Assembly (NCBI GenBank): GCA_946478665.1
Contig: CAMLCZ010000002.1
Location: 186,001 to 250,000, forward strand
Reading direction: 5' to 3'
Source of the DNA: an uncultured Bartonella sp.
Lineage (GTDB): Bacteria; Pseudomonadota; Alphaproteobacteria; Rhizobiales; Rhizobiaceae
DNA length: 64,000 nucleotides
Made by a program: the position numbers and the translations under genes. Shown here one piece after another: positions 54,652 to 64,000 of this stretch. Positions within the stretch are counted from its first letter, which is position 1. Every line of letters starts with the position of its first letter. Below the pieces are notes generated by a model. It did no database searches. It worked only from the letters and a program-made list of their open reading frames with translations, and was not told where the DNA came from.

Positions 54652-55806
54652 TTAATAAGCTTGCCTATAAAGTGCCAAGGCGTCCGCTTCGGTGACATTT
54701 ATTGGATTATTAACGAGCAAGCGCGTTTGCTTGACCGCATCGGTTGCAAGCACAGGCAAACTGTCATATGCCACGCCAACATCGGCTAGATGACGCGGAA
54801 CGCCTGTTCTTTGCATGATTGTATCAATAAAAGTTATAAATGCTTCAGATTGCTGCGCGATAGTCTGTTGCCCGCCCACACCCAATATATTTGCCAATTG
54901 GGCATAATATTTTTCAGCAGCCTGCCGGTTAAATCTTAAAACAGGTACCAGCATAAGTGTGTTCGCCAAACTATGCGGCAAGTGATAATGGCTGCAAAGA
55001 GGATATGCCAATGCGTGAACGGCTCCGACTGGCGAATTGGCAAAGGCTTGCCCAGCCATATGCGCACCAAGCAGCATCGCTTCACGGGCATCTTTGTTAT
55101 TTCCGTCTTCATAGGTCGATACAATGTTATCTGCCAGAAGCTTTAAGCCTTCACACGCAAAAGCATCTGAAACAGGATTTTTCTTAATCTTACCGGTATA
55201 AGCTTCAATCGCGTGCACCATAGCATCAATGCCCGTTGCTGCCGTTTGATCGCGGGCTAAACCAATTGTCAGTTCACCATCAAGCAAAACCCTATCGGCA
55301 AACAGTTGTTGGGCAACAACACCCATTCTGGTTGCCGCCCCCACTGTCAGAACAGAAACATTGGTTGCTTCCGAACCTGGCCCAGCCGTGGTAGGAATTT
55401 GCACAAGCGGCAGCCTTTTACTCGTTATATTATCTTGCCCATAAATATCTTTCAGCTTTTGATCCGATGCCAATAATACGGCTGTTATTTTTGCAACATC
55501 CATCGACGAGCCGTCGCCAAAGCCAATAACGATGTTAACGCCTGCTGCCCTTGCCTTATTTGCGCAATCAAGAGCCATAATTTCAGTTGGATTGGTAACA
55601 ACTTGATCGAACACAACAACCTTGAAACCATTGTTTTCTAACGAAATTTTTGCTGGTTCTAAAATACCACTTTTATGGAGGCTTTCATCGGTTACAATAA
55701 GAACCCTGCGTCCATCATAATACCGATCAATAAATTCGCCTAAATGGCGCGCCCCACCCCATTCAACAGTAATAGACGGTACCGAATTAAAACAAAAAGC
55801 CTGCAT
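54652..55806 (-). CDS. Iron-containing alcohol dehydrogenase (group III), candidate 4-hydroxybutyrate dehydrogenase
   Basis: 384 aa. NAD-binding 'GFGDGSSMDVAK' and the metal site: Asp and His in 'GIDAMVHAIEAYTG', two His in 'GAVHALAYPLCSHYHLPHS'. These enzymes interconvert alcohols and aldehydes in the cytosol. The gene follows a GabD-like dehydrogenase by about 80 bases on the same strand, so a two-step route 4-hydroxybutyrate to succinate semialdehyde to succinate is plausible; other alcohols cannot be excluded. Confidence 0.8.
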   Translation of the reverse strand: MQAFCFNSVPSITVEWGGARHLGEFIDRYYDGRRVLIVTDESLHKSGILEPAKISLENNGFKVVVFDQVVTNPTEIMALDCANKARAAGVNIVIGFGDGSSMDVAKITAVLLASDQKLKDIYGQDNITSKRLPLVQIPTTAGPGSEATNVSVLTVGAATRMGVVAQQLFADRVLLDGELTIGLARDQTAATGIDAMVHAIEAYTGKIKKNPVSDAFACEGLKLLADNIVSTYEDGNNKDAREAMLLGAHMAGQAFANSPVGAVHALAYPLCSHYHLPHSLANTLMLVPVLRFNRQAAEKYYAQLANILGVGGQQTIAQQSEAFITFIDTIMQRTGVPRHLADVGVAYDSLPVLATDAVKQTRLLVNNPINVTEADALALYRQAY

Positions 55807-55887
55807 GAATCCGCTCCCAAGTTTACATCATGCATTTAACTGCGTGTGACACGCAGTCAGCATAAGGGTGTCATTTTCCTATCCCGT

Positions 55888-57333
55888 CTAGTCTAAAGCA
55901 TCACAAATATATTTCGTTTCCATATATTCTTCGATGCCGTATTTTGACCCCTCTCGTCCAATGCCAGACTGTTTAACACCACCAAATGGTGCCACCTCAT
56001 TGGAAATAAGACCTGTATTGTGACCAACCATGCCATATTCTAATGCTTCACTCACCCTGACAGCACGGGCAAAATCGCGTGTATAGAAATACGCTGCAAG
56101 ACCAAAAATTGTATCATTGGCCATTTCTATTGCTTCGCTTTCATTATCGAATTTAAAGAGTGGGGCAACTGGACCAAATGTTTCTTCACGCGCAAAACGC
56201 ATATCTGATGTGATATTGGTCATGATGGTTGGTTCGTAAAATAATCCCCCCAACCTTTTTCCACCAAGAACCAATTTACCACCTTTTTCCACGGCATCAG
56301 CAATATGCTCATCAACCTTCTTAAGGGCACTTTCTTCAATCAATGGCCCTATATCTGTTGTTGAATTGATACCGTTACCCACTTTTAAAGCTTGCACAGC
56401 CTGTTTCAACTTTTCAGTAAATGCATCATAAACACCAGATTGTACCAAAATACGGTTGGCGCAAACACATGTTTGTCCGGCATTACGATATTTGCAGGCA
56501 ATTGCTCCTTTAACAGCAGCGTCAAGGTCAGCATCATCAAACACGATGAAGGGCGCGTTTCCCCCCAATTCAAGTGATATACGCTTAATAGTAGGCGCGC
56601 ATTCTGCCATAAGCGCCCGCCCAACTTCAGTTGAGCCTGTAAAAGACAGTTTGCGCACAATTTGACTTTCGGTCAAAACTTTACCGATGCTGGACGATTT
56701 GCCAGTAACAATTTGTAATACACCTGCTGGGATACCCGCTTTTTGCGCCAACTCGCCAAGTGCCAATGCTGTTAATGGCGTTAAACTTGCCGGACGCACA
56801 ATCATTGTACAGCCTGCCGCCAATGCAGGTGCCGCCTTACGGGTAATCATTGCTGCAGGAAAGTTCCACGGGGTAATGGCCGCCGTAACACCAATTGGCT
56901 GTTTTATAACCGTTATGCGTTGGTTGACCTGCGGTGAAGGAATAGCATCACCATAGGTGCGTTTTGCTTCTTCTGCAAACCATTCAACAAAAGATGCAGC
57001 ATAAAGAATTTCACCACGCGCCTCTTTAAGCGGCTTGCCCTGCTCACAGGTCATAATCATGGCAAGATCATCCGCATATTCAATCATCAAATCAAACCAC
57101 TTACGCAATAAAGCAGAACGTTTTGCTGCAGGTAATGCACGCCATGATTTGAATGCTTTTTCAGATGCGTTTATAGCACCTTCAATCTGCTTTGCTGTTA
57201 AAGAAGGTACATGCCCTACTATTTCTCCATCTGCCGGATTGGTAACCGCGATCTTTGCATTGTCTTCCGCTGCTTGCCATTTGCCATCAATAAGACATTT
57301 ATCTTTCAACAAGCTTTGATCGTTCAATTTCAT
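55888..57333 (-). CDS. gabD: Succinate-semialdehyde dehydrogenase (GabD-like)
   Basis: 481 aa from the ATG at 57333, which has a perfect AGGAGGT ribosome site. Aldehyde dehydrogenase features: 'ITPWNFPAAMITRKAAPALAAGCT', catalytic Glu in 'LELGGNAPF', catalytic Cys in 'GQTCVCANR', and 'FGGVKQSGIGREGSKYGIEEYMETKY' at the C-terminus as in GabD. It oxidises succinate semialdehyde to succinate with NAD(P). First gene of a two-gene operon with the Fe-ADH. Close aldehyde dehydrogenases with other substrates cannot be ruled out. Confidence 0.85.
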   Translation of the reverse strand: MKLNDQSLLKDKCLIDGKWQAAEDNAKIAVTNPADGEIVGHVPSLTAKQIEGAINASEKAFKSWRALPAAKRSALLRKWFDLMIEYADDLAMIMTCEQGKPLKEARGEILYAASFVEWFAEEAKRTYGDAIPSPQVNQRITVIKQPIGVTAAITPWNFPAAMITRKAAPALAAGCTMIVRPASLTPLTALALGELAQKAGIPAGVLQIVTGKSSSIGKVLTESQIVRKLSFTGSTEVGRALMAECAPTIKRISLELGGNAPFIVFDDADLDAAVKGAIACKYRNAGQTCVCANRILVQSGVYDAFTEKLKQAVQALKVGNGINSTTDIGPLIEESALKKVDEHIADAVEKGGKLVLGGKRLGGLFYEPTIMTNITSDMRFAREETFGPVAPLFKFDNESEAIEMANDTIFGLAAYFYTRDFARAVRVSEALEYGMVGHNTGLISNEVAPFGGVKQSGIGREGSKYGIEEYMETKYICDALD

Positions 57334-58206
57334 GGGATTATACCTCCTGATTAAACCGGAAAACCTTTGTTTTGATTGATAGGCAGATGAACCGGTTAGT
57401 TTGAAGGTATGGTATGAACATTTTTCTTCAAGGGCAAGCATATTGCCGTTCAACATAATGTTTAGGCAATATGTATGATGCTATTGAGGGAATTGAGAAA
57501 AATACTTTAGTTATTTGTTGGGGTTCTAGAGAATTGTCATGCCATCTAAATTGATGGGTAAAAATCACGATACAAGATAACATCAACCATCGATAAAACT
57601 TCAATTAAGGATAAATCTAAACTGACAATCTTCAAGATTCGCGTTCTTAAATCCTGTTATTTTTGAAATCGTCACTATCAAATTCGAATAACCCTTATTG
57701 CAAAACACACATTATTTATCGAAAAATTTATCGCAAACATAAAACAATCATCACATTAAATGGAAAGCAACAATACAAACCGACAGCAGTTGTTTCCGCC
57801 AAGTCCTGTCCATCTCATATTCAGCGCATGAACGACTTCATCGCATGAATAACATGAACAAGGTGAAAGACGCGAATGTTTTTATCTTTGCTGAACCGAT
57901 CGTCATCATCACGGCGTGAAAACATTGTTGGCTGATACTCTTTCATGTTTTTCAACATAGAAATCATTTTCGCCACGCAGTTACCGATCAACCATCAATC
58001 AAACGCAGTAAACCGCCGAATAACAGTGACATTAAACGGTAAGGAATGATGACTATAATCGGAAAAAGCTTCCTTAACAGGAAGAGAAATGTGGTGGGCC
58101 CGGAGGGTAGCTATAAACACTTTGAAAACAAAAGATTAGAACAATGTGAGACTTTTTTATCTCTATATATTTCAATGGTTTATAAAAGTGTTTGTTCCAC
58201 TAAATC
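57334..58206. other. Long intergenic region
   Basis: No gene is supported. Short frames are unconvincing. 57900-58050 contains decayed repeat-like text. It separates host metabolic genes from the restriction island. Confidence 0.45.
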
Positions 58207-58899
58207 ATGCAGGCAAGCATATCTAGTTTGCCTGCCTTCAAATCAATTCAACTGCAATGGTTAGGCAATCTTTGCAGTGACTCCAATATAAGCGACAACG
58301 CCATGCGTGTCGCTGGTCTCATTGCGCTTAAATACGTTAATGGACAAACAGGTACGGCATGGCCATCGTTTCAAACATTGGCAAAAGCTTTGGAAACAAG
58401 TGTAAAGACCATTCAGCGTGCAATTCGTGAGCTCAGAAGTACAAATTGGTTCACAATCAAACGCGGAAATGGTCTTTCACACAATACAGAATACAAACCG
58501 TTTGACATTTCAATCCTAGATGCTTCTACGCGTAAAGAAAAATCGGTCAAAATTGTTACCGTTATTGATAATAAAACAACTAAAAGCAAGACAGCTTTGT
58601 CCCTTGAAGACGGTCAAATCTGTCCATCAAACCTAAGGAATGAAATAATAATATCCCTCCCTTTTTATCCCACTCGGCTCCCCAGAAAGCAGAAAGAGAG
58701 GAAGGCGGTCAACAATTTTCTAAACTTTGAGAAAAGTGACCTGAGAAAATGCGTCCTCAGAATCATATGCTTGCAGAGCGCTCATTTAACGCTCTTTTCA
58801 GAGGAAAACCAAACCAAAGCTAAGCATTTCGCCTCAAGCTATTGCTTGAATATGAAGCTCAGAAAAGAACTGCGCCTTCTTATTTCCTTCCCTATCTAA
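58207..58899 (+). CDS. HTH_36-type DNA-binding protein, C-terminus probably frameshifted
   Basis: 230 aa as read. Residues 25-100 are a winged-helix/HTH_36 domain ('DNAMRVAGLIALKYVNGQTGTAWPSFQTLAKALETSVKTIQRAIRELR') as in plasmid or phage replication and helix-turn-helix proteins. After about residue 150 the reading becomes Cys/Leu-rich and implausible, while another frame (58842-59120) resumes folded-looking sequence, so the gene looks broken by one or more frameshifts. It borders the type III restriction genes. Confidence 0.5.
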   Translation: MQASISSLPAFKSIQLQWLGNLCSDSNISDNAMRVAGLIALKYVNGQTGTAWPSFQTLAKALETSVKTIQRAIRELRSTNWFTIKRGNGLSHNTEYKPFDISILDASTRKEKSVKIVTVIDNKTTKSKTALSLEDGQICPSNLRNEIIISLPFYPTRLPRKQKERKAVNNFLNFEKSDLRKCVLRIICLQSAHLTLFSEENQTKAKHFASSYCLNMKLRKELRLLISFPI

Positions 58900-59120
58900 A
58901 AAAATTAATTCTTGAATTTGAAAACGCTCCACCATTAGACAATGAAGATTATTTTTATATAACATCAAATCATAAAGAGTGGTGCGCGTGGTCTAATCAA
59001 GTTTATATAAATTATGGCAATTCTGGTCGTAGAAAAATAGAAAAACTAACTTTTATCTCACCGAAACAAGATATCCCGATCAGATTCGTCCTTATCATTA
59101 CAACCATAAAATCAATATGA
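58842..59120 (+). pseudogene. Displaced C-terminal part of the HTH gene
   Basis: The frame AFRLKLLLEYEAQKRTAPSYFLPYLKKLILEFENAPPLD has better protein character than the overlapping end of the upstream frame. In the same frame stop codons interrupt the stretch 58700-58840, so the original gene is decayed. Confidence 0.45.
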
Positions 59121-59139
59121 TAGATTTATGATCACAAAT

Positions 59140-62100
59140 TTAATGAACAACTTCCATCAGCTTGTCATAACTATCGACAACATCATATTTGACTTGATCA
59201 GACGTGATGTTAGTAAAAAATTTTCTTGCACAATCGATTTTAGCTTTTTCGACAGCACGCAGTTCCATGGATGACATTGAACCTTTGGTCTCTGCAACAA
59301 AATAGATATGTTTGACCGTTCCTTCCTTGAAGGCAATTGCCCAATCGGGGTTATAATTTCCTACAGGCGTTGGAATGAAAAAACCATTTGGCAATTTTGC
59401 GTATACAACCACTTCATCTGCCTTATCAAGTTTTTCGACAAATTTGCGCTCATTGTTAGAATCAGTGAAGACATAGTCATAAACATGCCGGTCGGCCTTA
59501 TAGGCCTTGGCAAAGTCATACTGCCTTTTGTCTTGGGTGAAGATGTTGCTTTCAAATGTTTCATCGAGCGGATCGTAGGTAAGATTCTCAACAATCATAA
59601 TTGCTTTTTGCTCGTTGATCAAACGAATGCTTTTCGCAATAAAATCTTCAGGGTTGGTTCTGAACTGGCTGAAAACAGCTTTGTTCATATTCTTTAAAAT
59701 CATGGTAATGGTTTTACGTTTCAGATTTGTCGCCTCGGCAATTTTGCCTATTAGATCATATTTGACAAATGAATGGATCGAGCCTTTATCAATTACTGTC
59801 TTATTACCAGATATTTCAAAGGCCTCGCCTTTTTGCAAATTTTCATAACTGGTATTGTTACTCTGGCTGCCTGTAACAATATGATATTGCAGAGGACTAA
59901 CCTTTAATTCTTTATCGAGAGCCTTAACAGCATTTTCAATCAATTCTTCTGTTTGGAAATCCACCATATAAACAGCCTTGCGATTGATCTTGCCCCAAAG
60001 CGCTCGAAATTCCTTTTTATTAAAGTTATCGTTTAAAGGGTTAGTTCTAGTTTTGCGGTCGTCATCGGCAACTTTGAGTGCATTGAGATCAAAGACGCTG
60101 TTGACCAGCTTGAATATTTCTTCGCCCATGTTAGCCAACTCTGGTGGCAAATCAGCTAAAGCATTTTCCTTAGAAGCTTGGTGGTAAACAGGAGAAATAC
60201 TATCATTATCATCAATATAGTCATTCTCCCGAAGATAGAGATAAATCCGTCGCGCCATTTGCAGCGTGACCGTTACATTTCCAGTTTCAAGTTGTAATAT
60301 CTTGCCAGTGAAATAGTCTTCATCAGCTTTTTGTGGGCGTGCAGACAGGCTTTCAGTGATGTCGCTCTGCAACCCTTTAACAAATTGTTCATAGCTCTCG
60401 CTGGCAACAACGGTGAGCACATTAACATCATGCACGATTGCAGCATCGTCCACACGGTCGCCATGTTTATCAACGCTTAAGCGTAAGCCACGGCCAACTT
60501 CCTGTCGGCGAGAGGTTGTGTTGTCGCTATGTTTCAACGCACAAATGGTAAAGATATTCGGGTTGTCCCAACCTTCACGCAAAGCCGAATGTGAAAAGAT
60601 AAAGCGTGTTGGTTCTTCAAAAGACAAAAGCCGCTTCTTGTCTTTCAAAATCAGGTCATAGGCATCGACATCATCTGATTCACCGTCTCTTTTTATTTCG
60701 GAATCGACAGATTGCTTTGTTTTTTTATCAATCGAAAAATAGCCATTATGGGTGCGCTCGACCTTAATATTATCGAGGTATTGCCGATAATCGGGATCAG
60801 GTAGAAACCCTTCCCGGTTCAGGCGTGCCAAATATTCTTCTTCAAAGATTTTGGCATAATCACCCTTTTGGGCGCCACTTTCATCATAAAGGCGATATTT
60901 GGCAACCTCATCAATGAAGAACAGCGACAATGTCTTGATGCCGCGCTTGAAATTTTGCGCCTCGCGCTCGAAATGCGCGTCAATCGCCTCTCTTATCTGG
61001 ATGCGCCGCAACATGGTTTCATTAACATCACCAGTGGCCTCGCCCGCTTCTATTTCTATACCATTGATAAAGCTGACCTTGTTAGTGTGCGCATCAATAT
61101 CGGCAATGACAAAGCCCTTATATTGGTCAAGCTCATTCGAAAATGAAAATAGATCATCATTCTTGCCGAATTTGCGGGTAATGCGCTTGATGCCAGAAGC
61201 CTGTTTCACCTCAAACTCAATACGGGCTTGCGGAGCGGCTTTGGAAATCTCGATGGATTGTAGATAAAGATAAGCATTGGTGCCGCTTAACCCTTTAACG
61301 GTTATGCCCCGCACGGATATTTTCTTGACCAGCTTTTGTTGATAAGCATCCAAAGCATCAAGCCGGTAAATCTTGTTATGCTCTTTCTTATGCGTCGCTG
61401 AATAGCGCAGGACCATCATGGGGCAGAAATCAGCCAAGGAATCTAGCGTCTTCGCTCCTTCCATCTTTTGCGGCTCATCCAATATCATGATCGGTCGATT
61501 GGCGCTGATCACATCAATCGGCTTACGTGACTGGAATTCATCCAGCTCCATACGAATGCGTCGAGCATCCTTACCCTTGGCATTAAATGCCTGCACATTG
61601 ATAATCAAGACATTGATGCCGGCATCAGAAGAAAAACTTTCTAGTTGTGACAGGTTTTTAGAATTATAGATAAAAACCCGTGCCTTTTTGCCATATTCCA
61701 TCAGGAAATGCTCAGCCATCAAATCAAAAGATTGAAAGACACCTTCGCGAATGGCAATGCTTGGTACCACAACAATGAATTTATTCCAGCCATAAAGTTT
61801 GTTCATTTCGAACATAGTGCGGATATAGCAATAGGTTTTGCCGGTGCCAGTTTCCATCTCGATATCAAGATTGACAGGTGCAATCTTGTCTTTGGAGAGT
61901 ACTGGGGAAGCTGTGAGATTTTGCCGTTTTTGCACATCGTTTACGTTTTTCAGCAAGGCAATATCGTCAAGCCGTAGATCATTGTTCTTAAAGCCAACAA
62001 TCTCAATGTCAGCCTGTTGCTGACCTTTTTCATCAATCCGCTTGCCCGTGTCTATCCGATATTTCAAACCACTGTCAAAAGGCTGGCCTGCAAAACAATC

Positions 62101-62157
62101 GGTAACGGCCTGCACAGCATCAAGCTGATAGGACTGTTTCTTAAATTTAATCTGCAT
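59140..62157 (-). CDS. res: Type III restriction enzyme, Res subunit
   Basis: 1005 aa from the ATG at 62157 (a GTG precedes it). Superfamily 2 helicase motifs: Walker A ETGTGKT near 103-109, DEPQ near 228, 'GRGLRL' as motif VI. The C-terminal PD-(D/E)xK nuclease is visible as 'NPDWAIAF...YFVAETKG'. With Mod it forms the complex that cleaves DNA between two inverted unmodified sites, using ATP to communicate along DNA. It follows mod by 11 bases in one operon. Confidence 0.92.
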   Translation of the reverse strand: MQIKFKKQSYQLDAVQAVTDCFAGQPFDSGLKYRIDTGKRIDEKGQQQADIEIVGFKNNDLRLDDIALLKNVNDVQKRQNLTASPVLSKDKIAPVNLDIEMETGTGKTYCYIRTMFEMNKLYGWNKFIVVVPSIAIREGVFQSFDLMAEHFLMEYGKKARVFIYNSKNLSQLESFSSDAGINVLIINVQAFNAKGKDARRIRMELDEFQSRKPIDVISANRPIMILDEPQKMEGAKTLDSLADFCPMMVLRYSATHKKEHNKIYRLDALDAYQQKLVKKISVRGITVKGLSGTNAYLYLQSIEISKAAPQARIEFEVKQASGIKRITRKFGKNDDLFSFSNELDQYKGFVIADIDAHTNKVSFINGIEIEAGEATGDVNETMLRRIQIREAIDAHFEREAQNFKRGIKTLSLFFIDEVAKYRLYDESGAQKGDYAKIFEEEYLARLNREGFLPDPDYRQYLDNIKVERTHNGYFSIDKKTKQSVDSEIKRDGESDDVDAYDLILKDKKRLLSFEEPTRFIFSHSALREGWDNPNIFTICALKHSDNTTSRRQEVGRGLRLSVDKHGDRVDDAAIVHDVNVLTVVASESYEQFVKGLQSDITESLSARPQKADEDYFTGKILQLETGNVTVTLQMARRIYLYLRENDYIDDNDSISPVYHQASKENALADLPPELANMGEEIFKLVNSVFDLNALKVADDDRKTRTNPLNDNFNKKEFRALWGKINRKAVYMVDFQTEELIENAVKALDKELKVSPLQYHIVTGSQSNNTSYENLQKGEAFEISGNKTVIDKGSIHSFVKYDLIGKIAEATNLKRKTITMILKNMNKAVFSQFRTNPEDFIAKSIRLINEQKAIMIVENLTYDPLDETFESNIFTQDKRQYDFAKAYKADRHVYDYVFTDSNNERKFVEKLDKADEVVVYAKLPNGFFIPTPVGNYNPDWAIAFKEGTVKHIYFVAETKGSMSSMELRAVEKAKIDCARKFFTNITSDQVKYDVVDSYDKLMEVVH

Positions 62158-62168
62158 CACTGACCCCG

Positions 62169-64000
62169 TTAAATGGTTCTAACGTCGGTATCAGGCGACA
62201 TCAGTTTGAATATTTGCGTGATGTTGATCTTGACCGCGTCAGAGGCAAAACCATTGTCACGGAACACGACACGCATTGGGTGGCGCTGGGCAAGCTCTTT
62301 AACCAAAGCCTCATCAATGCCTTGCTCAAAACAAGCAACTAATGCATTATCATCAACAAAATAGACAGACTTGCCATGAATGTTTTCCTTCTCAATTGGC
62401 AACGTCAGATCCACACCCCAATCTAGAAGCACTTGAAACAGCAAATCCTCAGGTGTTCTATCGGGCTTAATATTATTGATATCATCAAGTAGATCAGCTT
62501 GCTCAATCTCATCTGGAAAATAGTAAACATCTTCCATATTAGAGGTATCAACTTTCAATACACGAAATCCGATATCAAGATCCTCATCAGGATTTTCTTT
62601 TTTAATTTTTTCACCTGCGCGGCGAATACGTTCTTTCGAGATTTCTGCAATATTCTTGTAACCAGCTTTGTAGGCTTCTGATTTTTCTTCAGTTAATTCC
62701 GGCAATTGTATTGAAATACATTGTCGTTTGCAGCCATCTTCAGCATTCAATTTCATCACCGCATGGGCAGTGGTACCCGATCCCGCAAAAAAATCCAAAA
62801 TGATGAAGTCAGAAGTATTATAACCTGCTAACTTAATCAATAATTTAATAAGATCAATGTTCTTTGGATTATCAAAATGTAACTCAAATTCCTTATGTAT
62901 TTGAGAAACTTCAACGTCTAACCAGTTACTATTTCGTAAATAAGTACTTGAGGGAGAAACCCAATACTGAACTCCACCATTTTTTCCAGTACCGTCTTTA
63001 ATCTTTCTAATAAACTTTTTATCTCTACCTGTTCTTTCCCAATATTCCTCTAACGTAATCATTGAAGCAAAGTTTTCAACGTATTCTTGATAGTTTGAAA
63101 TAGCAGCTTCTGCTTTTTCTTTAGACCACCGCCATTGCCCCGAGGCTGGTGTAACGCCAAGTAGTTCATAACGCATTGTTGGTCTGTCAGCACCACTCCA
63201 AAAAACATTCCAAACACCTTTTTTGGGCAATGTCTTTTTCGGTGCTTGCAATGGACTCATAAGAAAAGTATTAGTAGTTGAATATATTAAAATATATTCA
63301 CAGCCGACATTCATACTATTAAGACCATCTTTAGCGAATTGTATATTAAGTGTCTTTGTTCTTCTTCTAATGATTACTTGATTTCTAAAATTCGTTTCTC
63401 CAAACACCTCGTCACAAAGACGCTTGAGATTTGCCAGCTCATTATCCCCAATTGATATAAAAATAACACCGTCATCACGTAGCAGATTGCGTGCGAGTTT
63501 CAACCTTGGATACATCATGTTAAGCCAATCTGAATGAAAACGGCCATTGCTATCATTATTGGTTACCAGCCGGTTGCCTTCCTCGTCTACTTGATTTGAG
63601 CGTTGCAGATAAGATTGCGTATCTTCAGCAAAATCATCTTCATAGATAAAATCATTACCAGTATTATAAGGCGGGTCGATATAGATCATCTTTACCTTAT
63701 TGAGATAGGTCTCATGCAGCAGTTTTAACGCATCGAGATTATCGCCCTCGATAAACAGGTTTTTGGTTGTATCAAAATCGACACTTTCATCGCGTGCCGG
63801 GCGCAATGTCTTGGCAATTGGCGCATTGGCTGTAAGCAGCGCTTCGCGCTTGCCCGGCCAATCGATTTGATAACGCTCTTGTGGTCCTTCAACAATATGA
63901 TTAGACAATTCTTGTCTTAACAAATCAAAATCAATGGAACTCACAAGCTCTCCATTTTCGTCCCTTGTTTCTGTCACACAATTGGGAAACAACTCCGTGA
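62169..64000 (-). CDS. mod: Type III DNA methyltransferase, Mod subunit (5' end outside window)
   Basis: At least 609 codons; the frame is open through base 64000, and family members have about 20 more N-terminal residues, so the start lies beyond the window. Beta-class N6-adenine methyltransferase: motif IV DPPY ('YIDPPYNTGND') precedes motif I ('DFFAGSGTTAHAV'), with 'HIVEGPQERYQIDWPGKREALLTANAPIAKTLRP' as the conserved N-terminal region. The target-recognition region (about 62800-63420) is visibly more AT-rich than the flanks, consistent with domain exchange. It methylates the recognition site and gives Res its specificity. Confidence 0.9.
   Translation of the reverse strand, partial: TELFPNCVTETRDENGELVSSIDFDLLRQELSNHIVEGPQERYQIDWPGKREALLTANAPIAKTLRPARDESVDFDTTKNLFIEGDNLDALKLLHETYLNKVKMIYIDPPYNTGNDFIYEDDFAEDTQSYLQRSNQVDEEGNRLVTNNDSNGRFHSDWLNMMYPRLKLARNLLRDDGVIFISIGDNELANLKRLCDEVFGETNFRNQVIIRRRTKTLNIQFAKDGLNSMNVGCEYILIYSTTNTFLMSPLQAPKKTLPKKGVWNVFWSGADRPTMRYELLGVTPASGQWRWSKEKAEAAISNYQEYVENFASMITLEEYWERTGRDKKFIRKIKDGTGKNGGVQYWVSPSSTYLRNSNWLDVEVSQIHKEFELHFDNPKNIDLIKLLIKLAGYNTSDFIILDFFAGSGTTAHAVMKLNAEDGCKRQCISIQLPELTEEKSEAYKAGYKNIAEISKERIRRAGEKIKKENPDEDLDIGFRVLKVDTSNMEDVYYFPDEIEQADLLDDINNIKPDRTPEDLLFQVLLDWGVDLTLPIEKENIHGKSVYFVDDNALVACFEQGIDEALVKELAQRHPMRVVFRDNGFASDAVKINITQIFKLMSPDTDVRTI

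Overview
The window looks like a chromosomal segment of an alphaproteobacterium, most likely Hyphomicrobiales (Bartonellaceae-like). The evidence is a moderately AT-rich composition, a Dpp-type peptide transporter with fused ATPases, a DUF924 protein, a ketopantoate-reductase-like enzyme, a GabD/Fe-ADH pair and a type III restriction system. I could run no search, so the taxonomy is inference. No tRNA, rRNA, CRISPR array or insertion sequence was recognised.

Layout. 1-3364: host genes (a partial 3' end, a PanE/ApbA reductase, a small secreted protein, a DUF924 protein). 3365-6704: gene-poor DNA rich in decayed repeats. It holds a 107-aa gene transcribed leftward and, divergent from it, a promoter followed by five consecutive hairpins (candidate structured RNA, 4828-5101). 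6705-44735: a prophage for a contractile-tailed (myovirus-type) phage. In order it carries an S24-type repressor and a headless second copy, divergent promoters with 13-bp dyad operators, small early genes, a RuvC-like protein, a DnaB-like helicase, terminase, portal, DUF2213 protein, cement protein, capsid, neck genes, DUF3383 sheath, tube, a tail chaperone pair with a -1 frameshift signal, tape measure, an inserted moron array, baseplate plug, hub, spike, W, J and DUF2612 genes, fiber, endolysin, holin and a strong terminator. No integrase is visible.

The most unusual element is 28752-36093. Seven tandem leftward genes for secreted ~260-aa proteins sit between the tape measure gene and the Dit-like gene, against the direction of the late operon. 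They form two subfamilies of one family, with four conserved cysteines and a middle segment resembling tRNA_anti-like OB folds. Three copies are almost identical with a 1105-bp period. Most units carry a duplicated 3' end of the tape measure gene, and one carries the tail of a different tape measure. This suggests stepwise capture and amplification of a lysogenic-conversion cassette by recombination at the tape-measure/moron junction.

44736-64000: host genes again. These are an orphan polar amino-acid ABC ATPase, a peptide ABC operon (SBP, two permeases, fused double ATPase), a VOC protein, a TonB-family protein with a Fur-like palindrome upstream, an Fe-ADH/succinate-semialdehyde dehydrogenase pair that could oxidise 4-hydroxybutyrate to succinate, a decayed HTH replication-type gene, and a type III restriction-modification pair running off the right edge.

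A recurring trait is that many intergenic gaps, in host and phage alike, are filled with short degenerate tandem repeats (12-, 13-, 15- and 18-bp units and longer duplications).
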